From Bacteroidales bacterium (lineage in GTDB: Bacteria > Bacteroidota > Bacteroidia > Bacteroidales > F082), in contig JAUXMV010000005.1 of NCBI GenBank assembly GCA_030683155.1, positions 32,409 through 96,408 on the forward strand: a stretch of 64,000 nucleotides of DNA, in the 5' to 3' direction. Positions 9,577-18,402 of the stretch are shown piece after piece. Under the pieces are notes generated by a model. It saw nothing but the letters and a program-made list of their open reading frames with translations, was not told the DNA's origin and made no database searches. The position numbers and the translations under genes were made by a program. Every line of letters starts with the position of its first letter. Position 1 is the first letter of the stretch.

Positions 9577-9795
9577 CTATCGCAGCTGACGGGCCATTCT
9601 GTTACTGAACGACGAAGCGTTTTCCCAGTAAGGCTTAAAAGTATTCAGAAACTGCTTTTTACCATTGTGTGGCAAAAGGTGAAAGTTTCTTAAGCTTGGA
9701 TTATTGAATTTATAGCGAACTCCAACGGCTTTGCCGGTTGAGACATCTTTTCCAAAAATGTTTTGGTCAATCCAGTTTTTTATTGTGAGTAGCAT
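9577..9795 (-). CDS. Small protein of unknown function (72 aa)
   Basis: I do not recognise this protein. It is 72 aa, basic, with no membrane segment and no cysteines (opening MLLTIKNWIDQNIFGKD; closing SSFSNRMARQLR). It is likely real because its stop lies three bases before the GTG start of the ABC ATPase and it is the first gene of the leftward ABC cassette. It may couple translation of the ATPase or be a small accessory subunit; nothing in the sequence decides this. Confidence 0.6.
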   Translation of the reverse strand: MLLTIKNWIDQNIFGKDVSTGKAVGVRYKFNNPSLRNFHLLPHNGKKQFLNTFKPYWENASSFSNRMARQLR

Positions 9796-9983
9796 AAGTG
9801 ATAGTTTTTGCAGTTTAATCTAAGAACAAATTTTCCTGCAAAAAGTTGCAAATATTTTGCCAAAAATGGTAAATTATTAATTCTTAACAAAAACGAAACA
9901 AAAAAAGGGAGTTTCAGGCAACTTCAATTAAAAAAACTGTTTAAGGAATCTTGAATTATTGAATAATTATCTGAGTTGATTCT

Positions 9984-11168
9984 TTAGCTTTTTGCATCAG
10001 CTTCACGTGTTTTTTTATCTTTCAAACTACCTTCAAAAATGTCAAAGCAAACAAATCGGCATTCAAGCGGTCCGTTATAAACGATTAATTTTTTTGAGGG
10101 CTTCAGTCCAACATGTTTCAAAACCTGAAAATCACTGCTGATGACCCAGGCCTTGTAGCCTTTGAAATTGCGTTTCAAACTGTCGCCGATATTCATATAG
10201 AGTGCTTTGAGATCATTTTCCTCGAGGCGCTCTCCGTAAGGTGGATTGATGATTAATATTCCGGGAGCTTCGGGTGGGATGAGAAACTCCATTGGTTTTT
10301 TAAACAATCGGATGTCTTTGTGCAGATTTGCACTATGCAGATTTTGACCTGCAATATCAATAGCTTTTGCAGAATGGTCTGAGGCGAAAATCTCATGATT
10401 AAAATCACAGATTTTTTCATTGGCTTCGCTGCAAACTGAATTCCAAAGTTCCTGATCAAAATCGCTCCATTTCATGAATCCATACTCCTTGCGAAAATAT
10501 CCGGATGGAATTTTCATCGCAAACATAGCTGCCTCGATCGGAATCGTTGCTGAGCCGCACATTGCATCTACAAAAGGAGTGTCGGCTTTCCATCCCGAAA
10601 GCAAAATCAAACCTGCCGCAAGCACTTCATTGATAGGAGCTTTGTCAACAATATTCCGATAACCTCGTTTATGAAGTGAATCACCTGAGCTGTCGAAAGA
10701 CAGATTTACCTGATCTTCCTGTATTTGTATGTTGATTCTTAAGTCTGGATTGGTGGTGTTCACCGATGGCCGAATGCCCATCCTGTCGCGAAACTGATCC
10801 GCAATGGCATCTTTCGCTTTAAAAGCAACATATTGAGAATGTGTAAAAAGGCCTCCGCTGACAACACCGTCAATAGAAAAAGTATTTTCAACATTCATAT
10901 GCATTTGCCATTGAATGTTACGGATCTCGTCGTAAAACTTTTGTTCGTTGGACGTTTTGAAAGAAGTGACATGCTTTAAAATGCGCAAAGCTGTACGCAA
11001 TTCATAATTAGCACGATACATCAGTTTCTTGTCGCCCTCGAAAGCAACCGCGCGTGTCATGATTTCGATATTTTGACCTCCGAGCAAACGGATTTCTTCG
11101 GCCAGCACTGCTTCGAGGCCGGAGGTGGTTTTAGCTACAAGGCGAAAAACCGTTGATTCTGTTTTCAA
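9984..11168 (-). CDS. THUMP-domain class I RNA methyltransferase (RlmL/YpsC-like)
   Basis: SAM-dependent methyltransferase, probably modifying guanine N2 in 23S rRNA like the N-terminal half of RlmL. An N-terminal ferredoxin-like/THUMP region (GLEAVLAEEIRLLGG to about residue 160) precedes a Rossmann methyltransferase domain with DAMCGSATIPIEAA (motif I) and the catalytic NPPYGERLEE at 308-317. The start codon is TTG at 11168: a stop codon lies two codons upstream in frame and the next ATG would cut into THUMP. A -7 element TATCTTTG (11192 down to 11185) precedes it. At 394 aa it is a single-domain enzyme without the RlmK half. Confidence 0.9.
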   Translation of the reverse strand: MKTESTVFRLVAKTTSGLEAVLAEEIRLLGGQNIEIMTRAVAFEGDKKLMYRANYELRTALRILKHVTSFKTSNEQKFYDEIRNIQWQMHMNVENTFSIDGVVSGGLFTHSQYVAFKAKDAIADQFRDRMGIRPSVNTTNPDLRINIQIQEDQVNLSFDSSGDSLHKRGYRNIVDKAPINEVLAAGLILLSGWKADTPFVDAMCGSATIPIEAAMFAMKIPSGYFRKEYGFMKWSDFDQELWNSVCSEANEKICDFNHEIFASDHSAKAIDIAGQNLHSANLHKDIRLFKKPMEFLIPPEAPGILIINPPYGERLEENDLKALYMNIGDSLKRNFKGYKAWVISSDFQVLKHVGLKPSKKLIVYNGPLECRFVCFDIFEGSLKDKKTREADAKS

Positions 11169-11184
11169 TAGTCATGATTTTGTG

Positions 11185-11192
11185 CAAAGATA
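11185..11192 (-). promoter_or_regulatory. -7 element for the THUMP methyltransferase gene
   Basis: TATCTTTG on the minus strand, matching TAnnTTTG and leaving a leader of roughly 12 nt before the TTG start. No convincing -33 element is seen. Confidence 0.5.
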
Positions 11193-11380
11193 GGCGAAAT
11201 CATTCAGACTGAAACAGGCTTCCATGGCCTGTAATCGCATGAAATTGCATTGCTCCAATGCTATCTGCTTCGATTTTGATTGACCTTTCTGAGCAGGTTC
11301 AATATAAAAACGCGTGAAAAAACAATCAAATTTTTCCTGTCTTTCATGGCATGCTTTTCATTCTTCAATTAATGAAAAAC

Positions 11381-11388
11381 TATCTTTG
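11381..11388 (+). promoter_or_regulatory. -7 element for the MazG-like gene
   Basis: TATCTTTG matches TAnnTTTG and lies 15 nt before the ATG at 11404, which implies a very short leader. It supports the downstream start over an upstream ATG-like codon at 11314. Confidence 0.55.
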
Positions 11389-11403
11389 CGAAAAAATTTC
11401 AGC

Positions 11404-11733
11404 ATGAAATTAAAAGAAGCACAGGATCTGGTTGACCAATGGATTCAGGAAGTTGGTGTGCGCTATTTCAGCGAACTCACAAACACTGCGGTTTTAATGG
11501 AGGAGGTAGGCGAACTGGCGCGCATTATGGCCAGGAAATTTGGGGATCAATCTTCTAAAGCTTCCGATAAAGAAGAAAATCTGGCCGATGAAATGGCTGA
11601 TGTGCTTTTCGTCCTCATCTGCCTTGCCAACCAAACCGGCGTTGATCTGACTTCAGCGCTGGCAGAAAACCTGAAAAAAAAGACTGACCGCGACAAAGAA
11701 AGGCACAAAAACAATCCAAAACTCAGGCAGTAA
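11404..11733 (+). CDS. MazG-like nucleoside triphosphate pyrophosphohydrolase
   Basis: All-alpha NTP pyrophosphohydrolase of 109 aa, a house-cleaning enzyme that hydrolyses (d)NTPs to monophosphate and pyrophosphate. The metal-binding acidic residues are visible as EEVGE (Glu33, Glu34, Glu37) and ExxD in DEMADVLF (Glu63, Asp66). The ATG at 11404 is chosen: the preceding 30 codons are not family-like and contain the promoter. It stands alone upstream of the exporter genes. Confidence 0.9.
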   Translation: MKLKEAQDLVDQWIQEVGVRYFSELTNTAVLMEEVGELARIMARKFGDQSSKASDKEENLADEMADVLFVLICLANQTGVDLTSALAENLKKKTDRDKERHKNNPKLRQ

Positions 11734-11806
11734 ATTCCATATTTCACCGCCTTATCCAAAAATAGCATTCTACTAAACAAGAATTAAAACGCACAATATC
11801 AACCCT

Positions 11807-13291
11807 ATGCTAATAAAATATTTTCTTGAGCACCAATGGAAACAAGCAACAAGGTCAGCCATCTGGCAAAAAAACCTCGCAGTAAACCTCATCATGGGTT
11901 TCTTCTTCTTCATATTGTTTCTTGAATTGGTTGTCATTTCCTATTTATTAGGCTTTAAATGGCATGAAATCATCGAAAAAGGTGACCCAATCGTTGAGTT
12001 GCACCGCATGTTTGCATGGTATTTTGCAGGCATGTTTGCCTTCAGGTTTTTTATGCAGAAACTACCGGCACTTGAAGTGCGGCCCTATCTCCATCTGCCG
12101 CTGAAAAAAAGTTCTTTGGTGCATTTTCTTCTTTTCAAAGGATCTATAAACTTATTTACTCTGATTAGCATCGTCTTTTTTATTCCATTTGCTGCTTTTC
12201 AGATCAACTATTATCACAATGCTTCAGTTGCCTGGCTGTGGTTTCTGGCTGTTTTTTCAATCGACCTTGGATTAAATTATTTTGTGATTTACCTCAAAAA
12301 ACAGATGGTCGCAAGCCTTAAAACAGTCTCATTGATTTTGGCCATAATCCTGATTCTTGCAGCAGGTGACTATTTTGGCTGGTATTCCTATTCAAAAATT
12401 GTTGGCAGTGTTTTAGATGTACTTCTTCTAAAACCATCTTTCCTGGCTGTATTGTTTCTGTTGCCCATTGCGATGTATGCCATCAATTATCAATTCCTGC
12501 GCGATGCACTTTACCTCGAAAACCTTTCAAAAGACAGTGGTGGAGATCTTTCTGAAACCGGTCAAATTGGTTATCTTAAGAAATTAGGTTTAATCGGCGA
12601 ACTGATTTCCCTTGATATAAGAATGTATCTGCGCAACAAGCGAACAAAATCATGGCTCTACATGACACCAATCTTCCTGCTCTATGGCTTGTTTTTCTAC
12701 CCAAGTGGTGAATACACAAAGGACGGCGGATTTATGATTTTTATCGGCATATTTGTCACAAGTGTCATGATGATAAATTATTTACAGTACACCTTTGCCT
12801 ATGAGGGCGGTTTTTTCGATTTCCTGATCAGCTCGGGTCTTAACATGGGCGACTATCTCAGGGCAAAAATGACCCTTGCTTACTGCGTTGGTATTGCATG
12901 CTATGTGCTCACCATTCCTTACATCTATTTTGGCACTGAGATATTACTCATCAATACAGCCTGTTTCATTTTCGGCCTTGGATTGGTGGCGCCATCAGTT
13001 CTATATTTTTCCAGCTATAACAAAAAAACAATGGCAATCAACAAGGGTGGCGCTTTCAGTTATCAGGGAATCGGCGCCATGCACTTTTTTATACTGATGC
13101 CGGTTTTCATTGTTCCGCTTTTCATTTTCCTTCCATTCAAATGGGCCGGAAATCCGGAAATGGGATGGGCTGCATTGGCCGCAACCGGTTTGCTGGCATT
13201 GCCATTCAGAAAATATTTTATACAACTTACTCTTAAGAATCTTCAGCAACGTAAATACATTATGGCTGCAGGTCTCAGAGAAAAAAGCTAG
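11807..13291 (+). CDS. DUF5687-type ABC exporter membrane protein
   Basis: Polytopic inner-membrane protein of 494 aa with about 12 hydrophobic segments. The N-terminus (LIKYFLEHQWKQATRS) and overall layout match what I recall of DUF5687, the membrane component of an uncharacterised Bacteroidota ABC exporter. A soluble loop near residues 245-280 (SGGDLSETGQIGYLKKLG) divides the protein into two halves. The gene is followed after 38 nt by its ATPase. The family name is from memory and should be checked by profile search; the transporter role is supported by the neighbour. Confidence 0.85.
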   Translation: MLIKYFLEHQWKQATRSAIWQKNLAVNLIMGFFFFILFLELVVISYLLGFKWHEIIEKGDPIVELHRMFAWYFAGMFAFRFFMQKLPALEVRPYLHLPLKKSSLVHFLLFKGSINLFTLISIVFFIPFAAFQINYYHNASVAWLWFLAVFSIDLGLNYFVIYLKKQMVASLKTVSLILAIILILAAGDYFGWYSYSKIVGSVLDVLLLKPSFLAVLFLLPIAMYAINYQFLRDALYLENLSKDSGGDLSETGQIGYLKKLGLIGELISLDIRMYLRNKRTKSWLYMTPIFLLYGLFFYPSGEYTKDGGFMIFIGIFVTSVMMINYLQYTFAYEGGFFDFLISSGLNMGDYLRAKMTLAYCVGIACYVLTIPYIYFGTEILLINTACFIFGLGLVAPSVLYFSSYNKKTMAINKGGAFSYQGIGAMHFFILMPVFIVPLFIFLPFKWAGNPEMGWAALAATGLLALPFRKYFIQLTLKNLQQRKYIMAAGLREKS

Positions 13292-13329
13292 CTAATCAAG
13301 CCAAATTCATTAAATAAAAAAACACTTTT

Positions 13330-14025
13330 ATGATCACAATAGATAATCTTCAGAAAAGTTATGCGGGCGCAACCGTATTGAATATTCATTCGCTTAAAAT
13401 AAATAAAGGTGAAAGTTTCGGACTTGTTGGCAACAATGGAGCAGGTAAAACAACCATGTTCCGGCTGCTGATCGACCTGATCAAGGCAGATGCCGGCAGT
13501 GTAAAAATCAATGACAACAATGTGGCAAAGGATGATTCCTGGAAAAGTGTAACAGGCTCTTTTCTCGATCAGGGTTTTCTCATCGATTTCCTCAGTCCTG
13601 AAGAGTTTTTCAACTTCACCGGGAAAATTAAGGGAATGAGTTCAGACGAAATTCAAAGCTTTTTGCATGAAATGGCTGAGTTTTTTAACAATGAAATAAT
13701 CGGCAAAAAGAAGCTGATTCGAAACCTCTCGATGGGAAATCAGCAAAAAATTGGTATTGCAGCTGCCTTAATGGGCAATCCGCCTTTGGTTGTACTCGAT
13801 GAACCATTCAACAGCCTCGACCCCACAACACAGATAAGACTGAAAAATCTCATTAAACGCAAAAAGACTGAAAACAACATCACATTTTTGATCTCCAGTC
13901 ACGATCTGAACCACATCACTGAGGTCTGCGACCGTATTGTTGTGCTCGAAAACGGCCTCGCTGTTCACGACATTCAAACAAGCAGTGACACCCTTGCATC
14001 ACTGGAGTCTTATTTTGCTGTTTGA
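13330..14025 (+). CDS. ABC transporter ATP-binding protein (partner of the DUF5687-type exporter)
   Basis: ATPase of 231 aa. Walker A is GNNGAGKTT (residues 34-42), the signature is LSMGNQQKIG (133-142, the variant with Asn after LSMG), Walker B is VVLDEP (154-159) and the switch histidine is in ISSHDLNH. It lacks the C-terminal extension of the ATPase encoded near 9 kb. The order membrane protein then ATPase, 38 nt apart, indicates a two-component exporter. Confidence 0.95.
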   Translation: MITIDNLQKSYAGATVLNIHSLKINKGESFGLVGNNGAGKTTMFRLLIDLIKADAGSVKINDNNVAKDDSWKSVTGSFLDQGFLIDFLSPEEFFNFTGKIKGMSSDEIQSFLHEMAEFFNNEIIGKKKLIRNLSMGNQQKIGIAAALMGNPPLVVLDEPFNSLDPTTQIRLKNLIKRKKTENNITFLISSHDLNHITEVCDRIVVLENGLAVHDIQTSSDTLASLESYFAV

Positions 14026-14077
14026 AGCTTTTAGCATCCAGCAATCTTCTTTAAAGATCAAACGAAAAAGGATATAA

Positions 14078-16471
14078 ATGTTCTTCAAAAACTGCCATAG
14101 GTGTTTCTTGATTTTGACATTCTTTTCGTTTATAAGTCCAGCTTTTACCCAAAGCATATTTTTTACGGGAAAGGTAGAAGATGAACGCACCGGTGAAGCA
14201 CTCGCTTTCGTGAATATCTTGATCAATGACAGTGTTTACGGTGGTTCTACCAATATTGACGGCAAGTTTTCTATAAAAGTTTCAACTTCTTTAACAAAAG
14301 TTCAGTTTTCGTTTGTCGGCTATGAAACGCATGAACTTCATGAAGCTTCAACTGAAGCATTTCATGCAATTAAACTGAAACAAAAGACAATCCAACTGGA
14401 TGAAGTGGTTGTGAGACCGGGCATAAACCCTGCACACCGTATTATCAAAAATGCCCTTGACAACAGGTACCTCAACGACCCAAAGCAACTAAAAACATTC
14501 AGATACACTACTTACGACAGAATGGTAATGAGTATCGACACTGGTGCAACCGAAAAAGCAGGCAAAACATTAAAGGATTTTGCTGTTCAGCGCGACATCA
14601 TGGTGTTGGAGACTGTTTCCGAAAGAAGCTTTATGTTTCCGGATAAACTTTTTGAGAAAGTTATCGCCTCAAAAATCTCAGGCCTTAAAGATCCAATTGC
14701 AGTTTTTTTACTGTCGCAATTGCACGCTACAGATTTTTACGAAGAAAGCATCCGCATTTCTGACAAGCAATACGTGAATCCCATCAGCCGTGGAAGTGTC
14801 GAAAAATACCTTTTTATCCTCGAGGAAATCAATGCAACTGATGCAGGAGACACGCTTTTTACAATTTCTTACCAGCCGCGCCGAAACACCAATTTCGATG
14901 GCCTAATAGGTGTGTTAAGCATCCATTCCGACCGATGGGCCATACAAAATGTAACCGCTTCTTCCGCGATTGCAGATAGCAAATTAAACATCCGCATTCA
15001 GCAGTTGTATGAGAAAGTGTATGGCAATCAATGGTTTCCGGCTCAGCTGAACACTGAAATCTCGTTTCAAAATGTAGGACCAATAAAAGGATATGCAAGA
15101 AGTTATTTGCGCGACATTGAAATAAATCCCGAAATCGATAAAAGGATTTTTTCGAACACCGTTTTGGAAGTGGAAAAGAATGCCTACAACCAAAACAACG
15201 AATTCTGGGTCAATCATCGCGCCGACAGTCTCAGCAAGCGTATGCTCGAAGCTTACCGCTATATGGATTCACTGGGTGAGGCTGCCCAACTCGACAGGTT
15301 GATACGTATTACTGAATCACTGATGAACGGACTTTTGCCTGTGGGCAAAGTTGATTTGAATGTCAGCAAACTCATTCGCTACAACGATTTTGAAGGTTTT
15401 AAACCCGGGCTTGGACTGCAGACAAACCGGAAGCTAAGCCCTCATTTTGTGGCCGGAGCATATCTGGGTTATGCTTTGCGAAAAAAGCAAACTACCTACA
15501 ATTTGAGTCTGGACGTTCCTGCTTGGAGGAAAATCGATGGGGAAATAAAAATACTGCATTATCAGAATTATATCGAAACCGGAAAAAGCAATATACCTGA
15601 TTACAATTCCGGTATTTTGAATGAAAACAGTTTTCGCGACTACTTTATCAATAAAATGGATTTTACCAATGGACTTGAAATTTCATACAGATTCAAAGCA
15701 TTCAATCATCTCAGCTTTGAAGTTGGATTGATCAAAAAAGACATTGCTCCGGCAGATGCTTATGTTTTTATTCCGGCTTCTTCTGACTTGTCAGCGGTTA
15801 AAAACATAAAGACTGAAGCCTTCAGAATTTCGATGGGTTTTAGTCCGGGAGAAAAATATATTTCCTACAAGGACGTAAAAACCCCACTCACCAAAGCTGC
15901 TCCGGTTTTGTGGTTCAGTTTCAGCCAGGGAAATTCGGCATTCCTTAACATGAATGAAAGTTACAGGAAATACGACATACGAATGGAAAAAAACTGGCAT
16001 CTGAATTATGCTGGTCATACAAATATCCGGTTCGAAGCAGGGCTTGCCGACGGAATTTTACCTTATCCCCTGCTTTTTAATCTTCCCGCATCCTATAACC
16101 ATTCCGGACTTTATGCACCATTCAGTTTTGCCACCATGCGCATGAATGAGTTCATTGCTGATCGCTATATTTCTTTGTTTTTTACACATAATTTCGGCAC
16201 GTTACTTATCAAAAAGAACTATTTTTCACCGGATGTTGTCGTTGCAACAAACATCAGTTTTGGAGGACTAAAAAATTCGCTGCATCACCAAGGCATAGCA
16301 TTTAAAACCTCTGAAAATGGATTTTTCGAAAGTGGTTTGCTTCTACGAAACCTGCTTAAATTACCAACGATGAAACTTGGTGCAGGCGCTTTTTATCGCT
16401 ACGGGCCATACCAATACAAACGATTCAATGAAAATCTTGCATTAAAAATCACACTGTCTGTTGGATTTTAG
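14078..16471 (+). CDS. DUF5686 outer-membrane protein with carboxypeptidase-like domain
   Basis: Large envelope protein (797 aa). A signal peptide ends at AFTQ. Residues about 27-110 form a carboxypeptidase-regulatory-like beta domain (GKVEDERTGEALAFVNI, FVGYETHEL), which precedes a plug-like LDEVVVRPG. The remaining approximately 650 residues (NPAHRIIKNALDNR, YLRDIEINPEID, then a strand-rich C-terminus ending LALKITLSVGF) match the DUF5686 family, with the final Phe expected of an outer-membrane barrel. It is not a full TonB receptor. It lies 52 nt after the exporter ATPase and could be the outer-membrane end of the same system; that link is inference. Confidence 0.88.
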   Translation: MFFKNCHRCFLILTFFSFISPAFTQSIFFTGKVEDERTGEALAFVNILINDSVYGGSTNIDGKFSIKVSTSLTKVQFSFVGYETHELHEASTEAFHAIKLKQKTIQLDEVVVRPGINPAHRIIKNALDNRYLNDPKQLKTFRYTTYDRMVMSIDTGATEKAGKTLKDFAVQRDIMVLETVSERSFMFPDKLFEKVIASKISGLKDPIAVFLLSQLHATDFYEESIRISDKQYVNPISRGSVEKYLFILEEINATDAGDTLFTISYQPRRNTNFDGLIGVLSIHSDRWAIQNVTASSAIADSKLNIRIQQLYEKVYGNQWFPAQLNTEISFQNVGPIKGYARSYLRDIEINPEIDKRIFSNTVLEVEKNAYNQNNEFWVNHRADSLSKRMLEAYRYMDSLGEAAQLDRLIRITESLMNGLLPVGKVDLNVSKLIRYNDFEGFKPGLGLQTNRKLSPHFVAGAYLGYALRKKQTTYNLSLDVPAWRKIDGEIKILHYQNYIETGKSNIPDYNSGILNENSFRDYFINKMDFTNGLEISYRFKAFNHLSFEVGLIKKDIAPADAYVFIPASSDLSAVKNIKTEAFRISMGFSPGEKYISYKDVKTPLTKAAPVLWFSFSQGNSAFLNMNESYRKYDIRMEKNWHLNYAGHTNIRFEAGLADGILPYPLLFNLPASYNHSGLYAPFSFATMRMNEFIADRYISLFFTHNFGTLLIKKNYFSPDVVVATNISFGGLKNSLHHQGIAFKTSENGFFESGLLLRNLLKLPTMKLGAGAFYRYGPYQYKRFNENLALKITLSVGF

Positions 16472-16480
16472 ACCAGCTTA

Positions 16481-16816
16481 TTATTCACCGGATTTACGCT
16501 TTGGTAAAAATAGCAAACGTCTGAAAAACCGCTTTTCAAATTCCCAGAAAAACTTGAACTGTCCGAATATAAAACCATAAAAAAGCAGCAAAACCTGATA
16601 AACAGGCAGTGTTATGATTACAAACAGTAAAATTTTTAACCAGACTGAAATATCTTCAGGCACCCCTATTAACTGCAAAATCCATTTTTCAACAAACAAG
16701 ATTGAGAATCCTGTACAGCTGAACACTATTAAGATGACTATTACCTGCCAAAGGTTTTTCAATCCCCATCTTTCCTTCAGACGTATCAAAAAACTACTTT
16801 TTAACTTTTCACTCAT
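16481..16816 (-). CDS. Small membrane protein, DUF6787-like
   Basis: Membrane protein of 111 aa with two hydrophobic helices (residues about 24-48 and 58-85), a conserved-looking opening RWGLKNLWQVIVILIVFSCTG and a basic C-terminus. It resembles proteins annotated as DUF6787 in Bacteroidota, but I give that from memory. It converges on the DUF5686 gene with a 9-nt gap and is divergent from the AI-2E-family permease, whose start is 45 nt away. Confidence 0.75.
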   Translation of the reverse strand: MSEKLKSSFLIRLKERWGLKNLWQVIVILIVFSCTGFSILFVEKWILQLIGVPEDISVWLKILLFVIITLPVYQVLLLFYGFIFGQFKFFWEFEKRFFRRLLFLPKRKSGE

Positions 16817-16861
16817 TTTGCAATAATAAAACGAATTATCTTTACTAAAATTTTTGAAACA

Positions 16862-17992
16862 ATGCCCCCCATCATAAAAAACATTAAGCCCTTTTTGGTA
16901 TTAGCACTTGCGGCTTTTTTGATTTGGTATTTTTCGGATTTAGTCATCTATATAAGTATTTCTGTAGTGTTGAGCATTATCGGAAGACCGCTTAAAAATT
17001 TCTACTTAAGGGTCAAAATTAAAAAGTTTAAGATTGGAAATGTCCTTGCTGCGCTAATGAGTCTGTTAACAATGCTGATGGTTGTTGCAGGCTTCTTCAT
17101 TTTTCTTGTTCCGCTGATTATATCTCAAGCAAGTTTGGTTTCATCCATCGACATGAATCTGATAAGTGCTTATTTTCAGGAACCCATTTTGGATTTGTAT
17201 GAATTTTTAAACCGATATAATCTAATCGACAACAATCAGGATATTGCTACATTGATTGATGGTCAGATTCGCGAACTTATGGATTTTGCTAGTTTCACGA
17301 ATATTTTTGGGCAACTGTTAAGTACTACAGGCTCTGTTTTCATGGCCTTGTTTATTATTCTTTTTCTTACTTTTTTCTTCTTGAAAGACCCTGAGATTTT
17401 AAAGAATTTTATTTTGGAAATAAGTCCTGAGAGCTACTCCAATAAAATGAAAAAGATTCTTACGGATTCGAGATATTTACTCTCGCGCTATTTCATCGGA
17501 GTGCTTATTGAAGTGGCATCAATGATGGTTATTATTTCCACTGTTTTGAGTATTTTGGGAATCCACAACGCCATTTTAATTGGATTTATTGGAGGCTTGT
17601 TCAACATCATCCCTTATCTTGGGCCTATTATCGGGGCAAGTATCGGGCTTATCTTAGGCATCATTTACGTGCTTGCATTCGGGCTTTTTGATCAGATTGG
17701 TTTCACAGCCGTAGCCATACTGAGCACTTTCGCCGCTGCCAACCTTGTCGATAACTTTCTGCTTCAACCAATCATCTACTCCAAAAGTGTAAAAGCTCAT
17801 CCCATCGAGATTTTTCTGGTGATTATCATGGCAGGTAAGCTTGCCGGTATCGTTGGAATGATTGCCGCTATTCCGGTATATACAGTTGCCAAAGTCATCT
17901 ACAGACAGTTTTCTTCCGAAAAAATAATTAATAAGCTTGAAAAGAATGTGTTAGAAAAGGAAATGAATGGATTTCCATGGAAGGAGGAATAG
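16862..17992 (+). CDS. AI-2E family (PerM/YdiK-type) transporter
   Basis: Inner-membrane protein of 376 aa with the family's seven to eight helices, a long soluble region at about residues 85-145, and the signatures FFLKDPE and GGLFNIIPYLGPIIGA. Members are thought to act as exporters or ion:proton antiporters; the AI-2 link is historical and no substrate is implied here. The start ATG follows an AT-rich region without a Shine-Dalgarno site. Confidence 0.93.
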   Translation: MPPIIKNIKPFLVLALAAFLIWYFSDLVIYISISVVLSIIGRPLKNFYLRVKIKKFKIGNVLAALMSLLTMLMVVAGFFIFLVPLIISQASLVSSIDMNLISAYFQEPILDLYEFLNRYNLIDNNQDIATLIDGQIRELMDFASFTNIFGQLLSTTGSVFMALFIILFLTFFFLKDPEILKNFILEISPESYSNKMKKILTDSRYLLSRYFIGVLIEVASMMVIISTVLSILGIHNAILIGFIGGLFNIIPYLGPIIGASIGLILGIIYVLAFGLFDQIGFTAVAILSTFAAANLVDNFLLQPIIYSKSVKAHPIEIFLVIIMAGKLAGIVGMIAAIPVYTVAKVIYRQFSSEKIINKLEKNVLEKEMNGFPWKEE

Positions 17993-18033
17993 GGTCTGCT
18001 CAACATTCAGTTTACTTTTAACAATATTTTTCG

Positions 18034-18041
18034 TATATTTG
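18034..18041 (+). promoter_or_regulatory. -7 element for the YtxH gene
   Basis: TATATTTG, with a weak -33 (TTTA at 18011-18014) 19 nt upstream. The predicted leader is about 35 nt. Confidence 0.6.
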
Positions 18042-18082
18042 TAGGAATTCACTACATCTATTAACCTTAAAATATAATTATC

Positions 18083-18295
18083 ATGAAAAGCAGATTTCCT
18101 TATCTCGCAGCTGGTCTGGTGCTGGGTGCTACTTTAGGCGCACTCACAGCGCTTCTTTTTACGACTGAAAAAGGCAAAGAATTGCAAAAGCAAGCCAGCG
18201 ACTCAGCCAAAAATTTAAAAAACGATATTGCAGAGCGTATCGAATCTCTCAAGAAGTTGATCGAAGAAAAAATGCATCGCGCTGAAAAGCCATAA
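18083..18295 (+). CDS. YtxH domain-containing envelope stress-type protein
   Basis: A 70-aa protein with a Gly/Ala-rich N-terminal membrane segment (AAGLVLGATLGALTALLF), then TEKGKELQKQ and an amphipathic helix, the standard YtxH arrangement. YtxH proteins are often stress-induced and membrane-associated; their molecular role is unknown. It is followed by a holin-like membrane protein, a pairing that is common in Bacteroidota. Confidence 0.92.
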   Translation: MKSRFPYLAAGLVLGATLGALTALLFTTEKGKELQKQASDSAKNLKNDIAERIESLKKLIEEKMHRAEKP

Positions 18296-18342
18296 AAAAA
18301 TGCAATAAATGCTATTTTTAGCTGTCAGGGTTTTTGATTTTA

Positions 18343-18350
18343 TACTTTTG
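18343..18350 (+). promoter_or_regulatory. -7 element for the holin-like gene
   Basis: TACTTTTG matches TAnnTTTG and lies 52 nt before the ATG at 18403. It suggests separate transcription from ytxH; no clear -33 is present. Confidence 0.5.
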
Positions 18351-18402
18351 TAGCTGGTCACAAAAAGATGTAAATAAAAATATACAATTACAATTCATTA
18401 AT

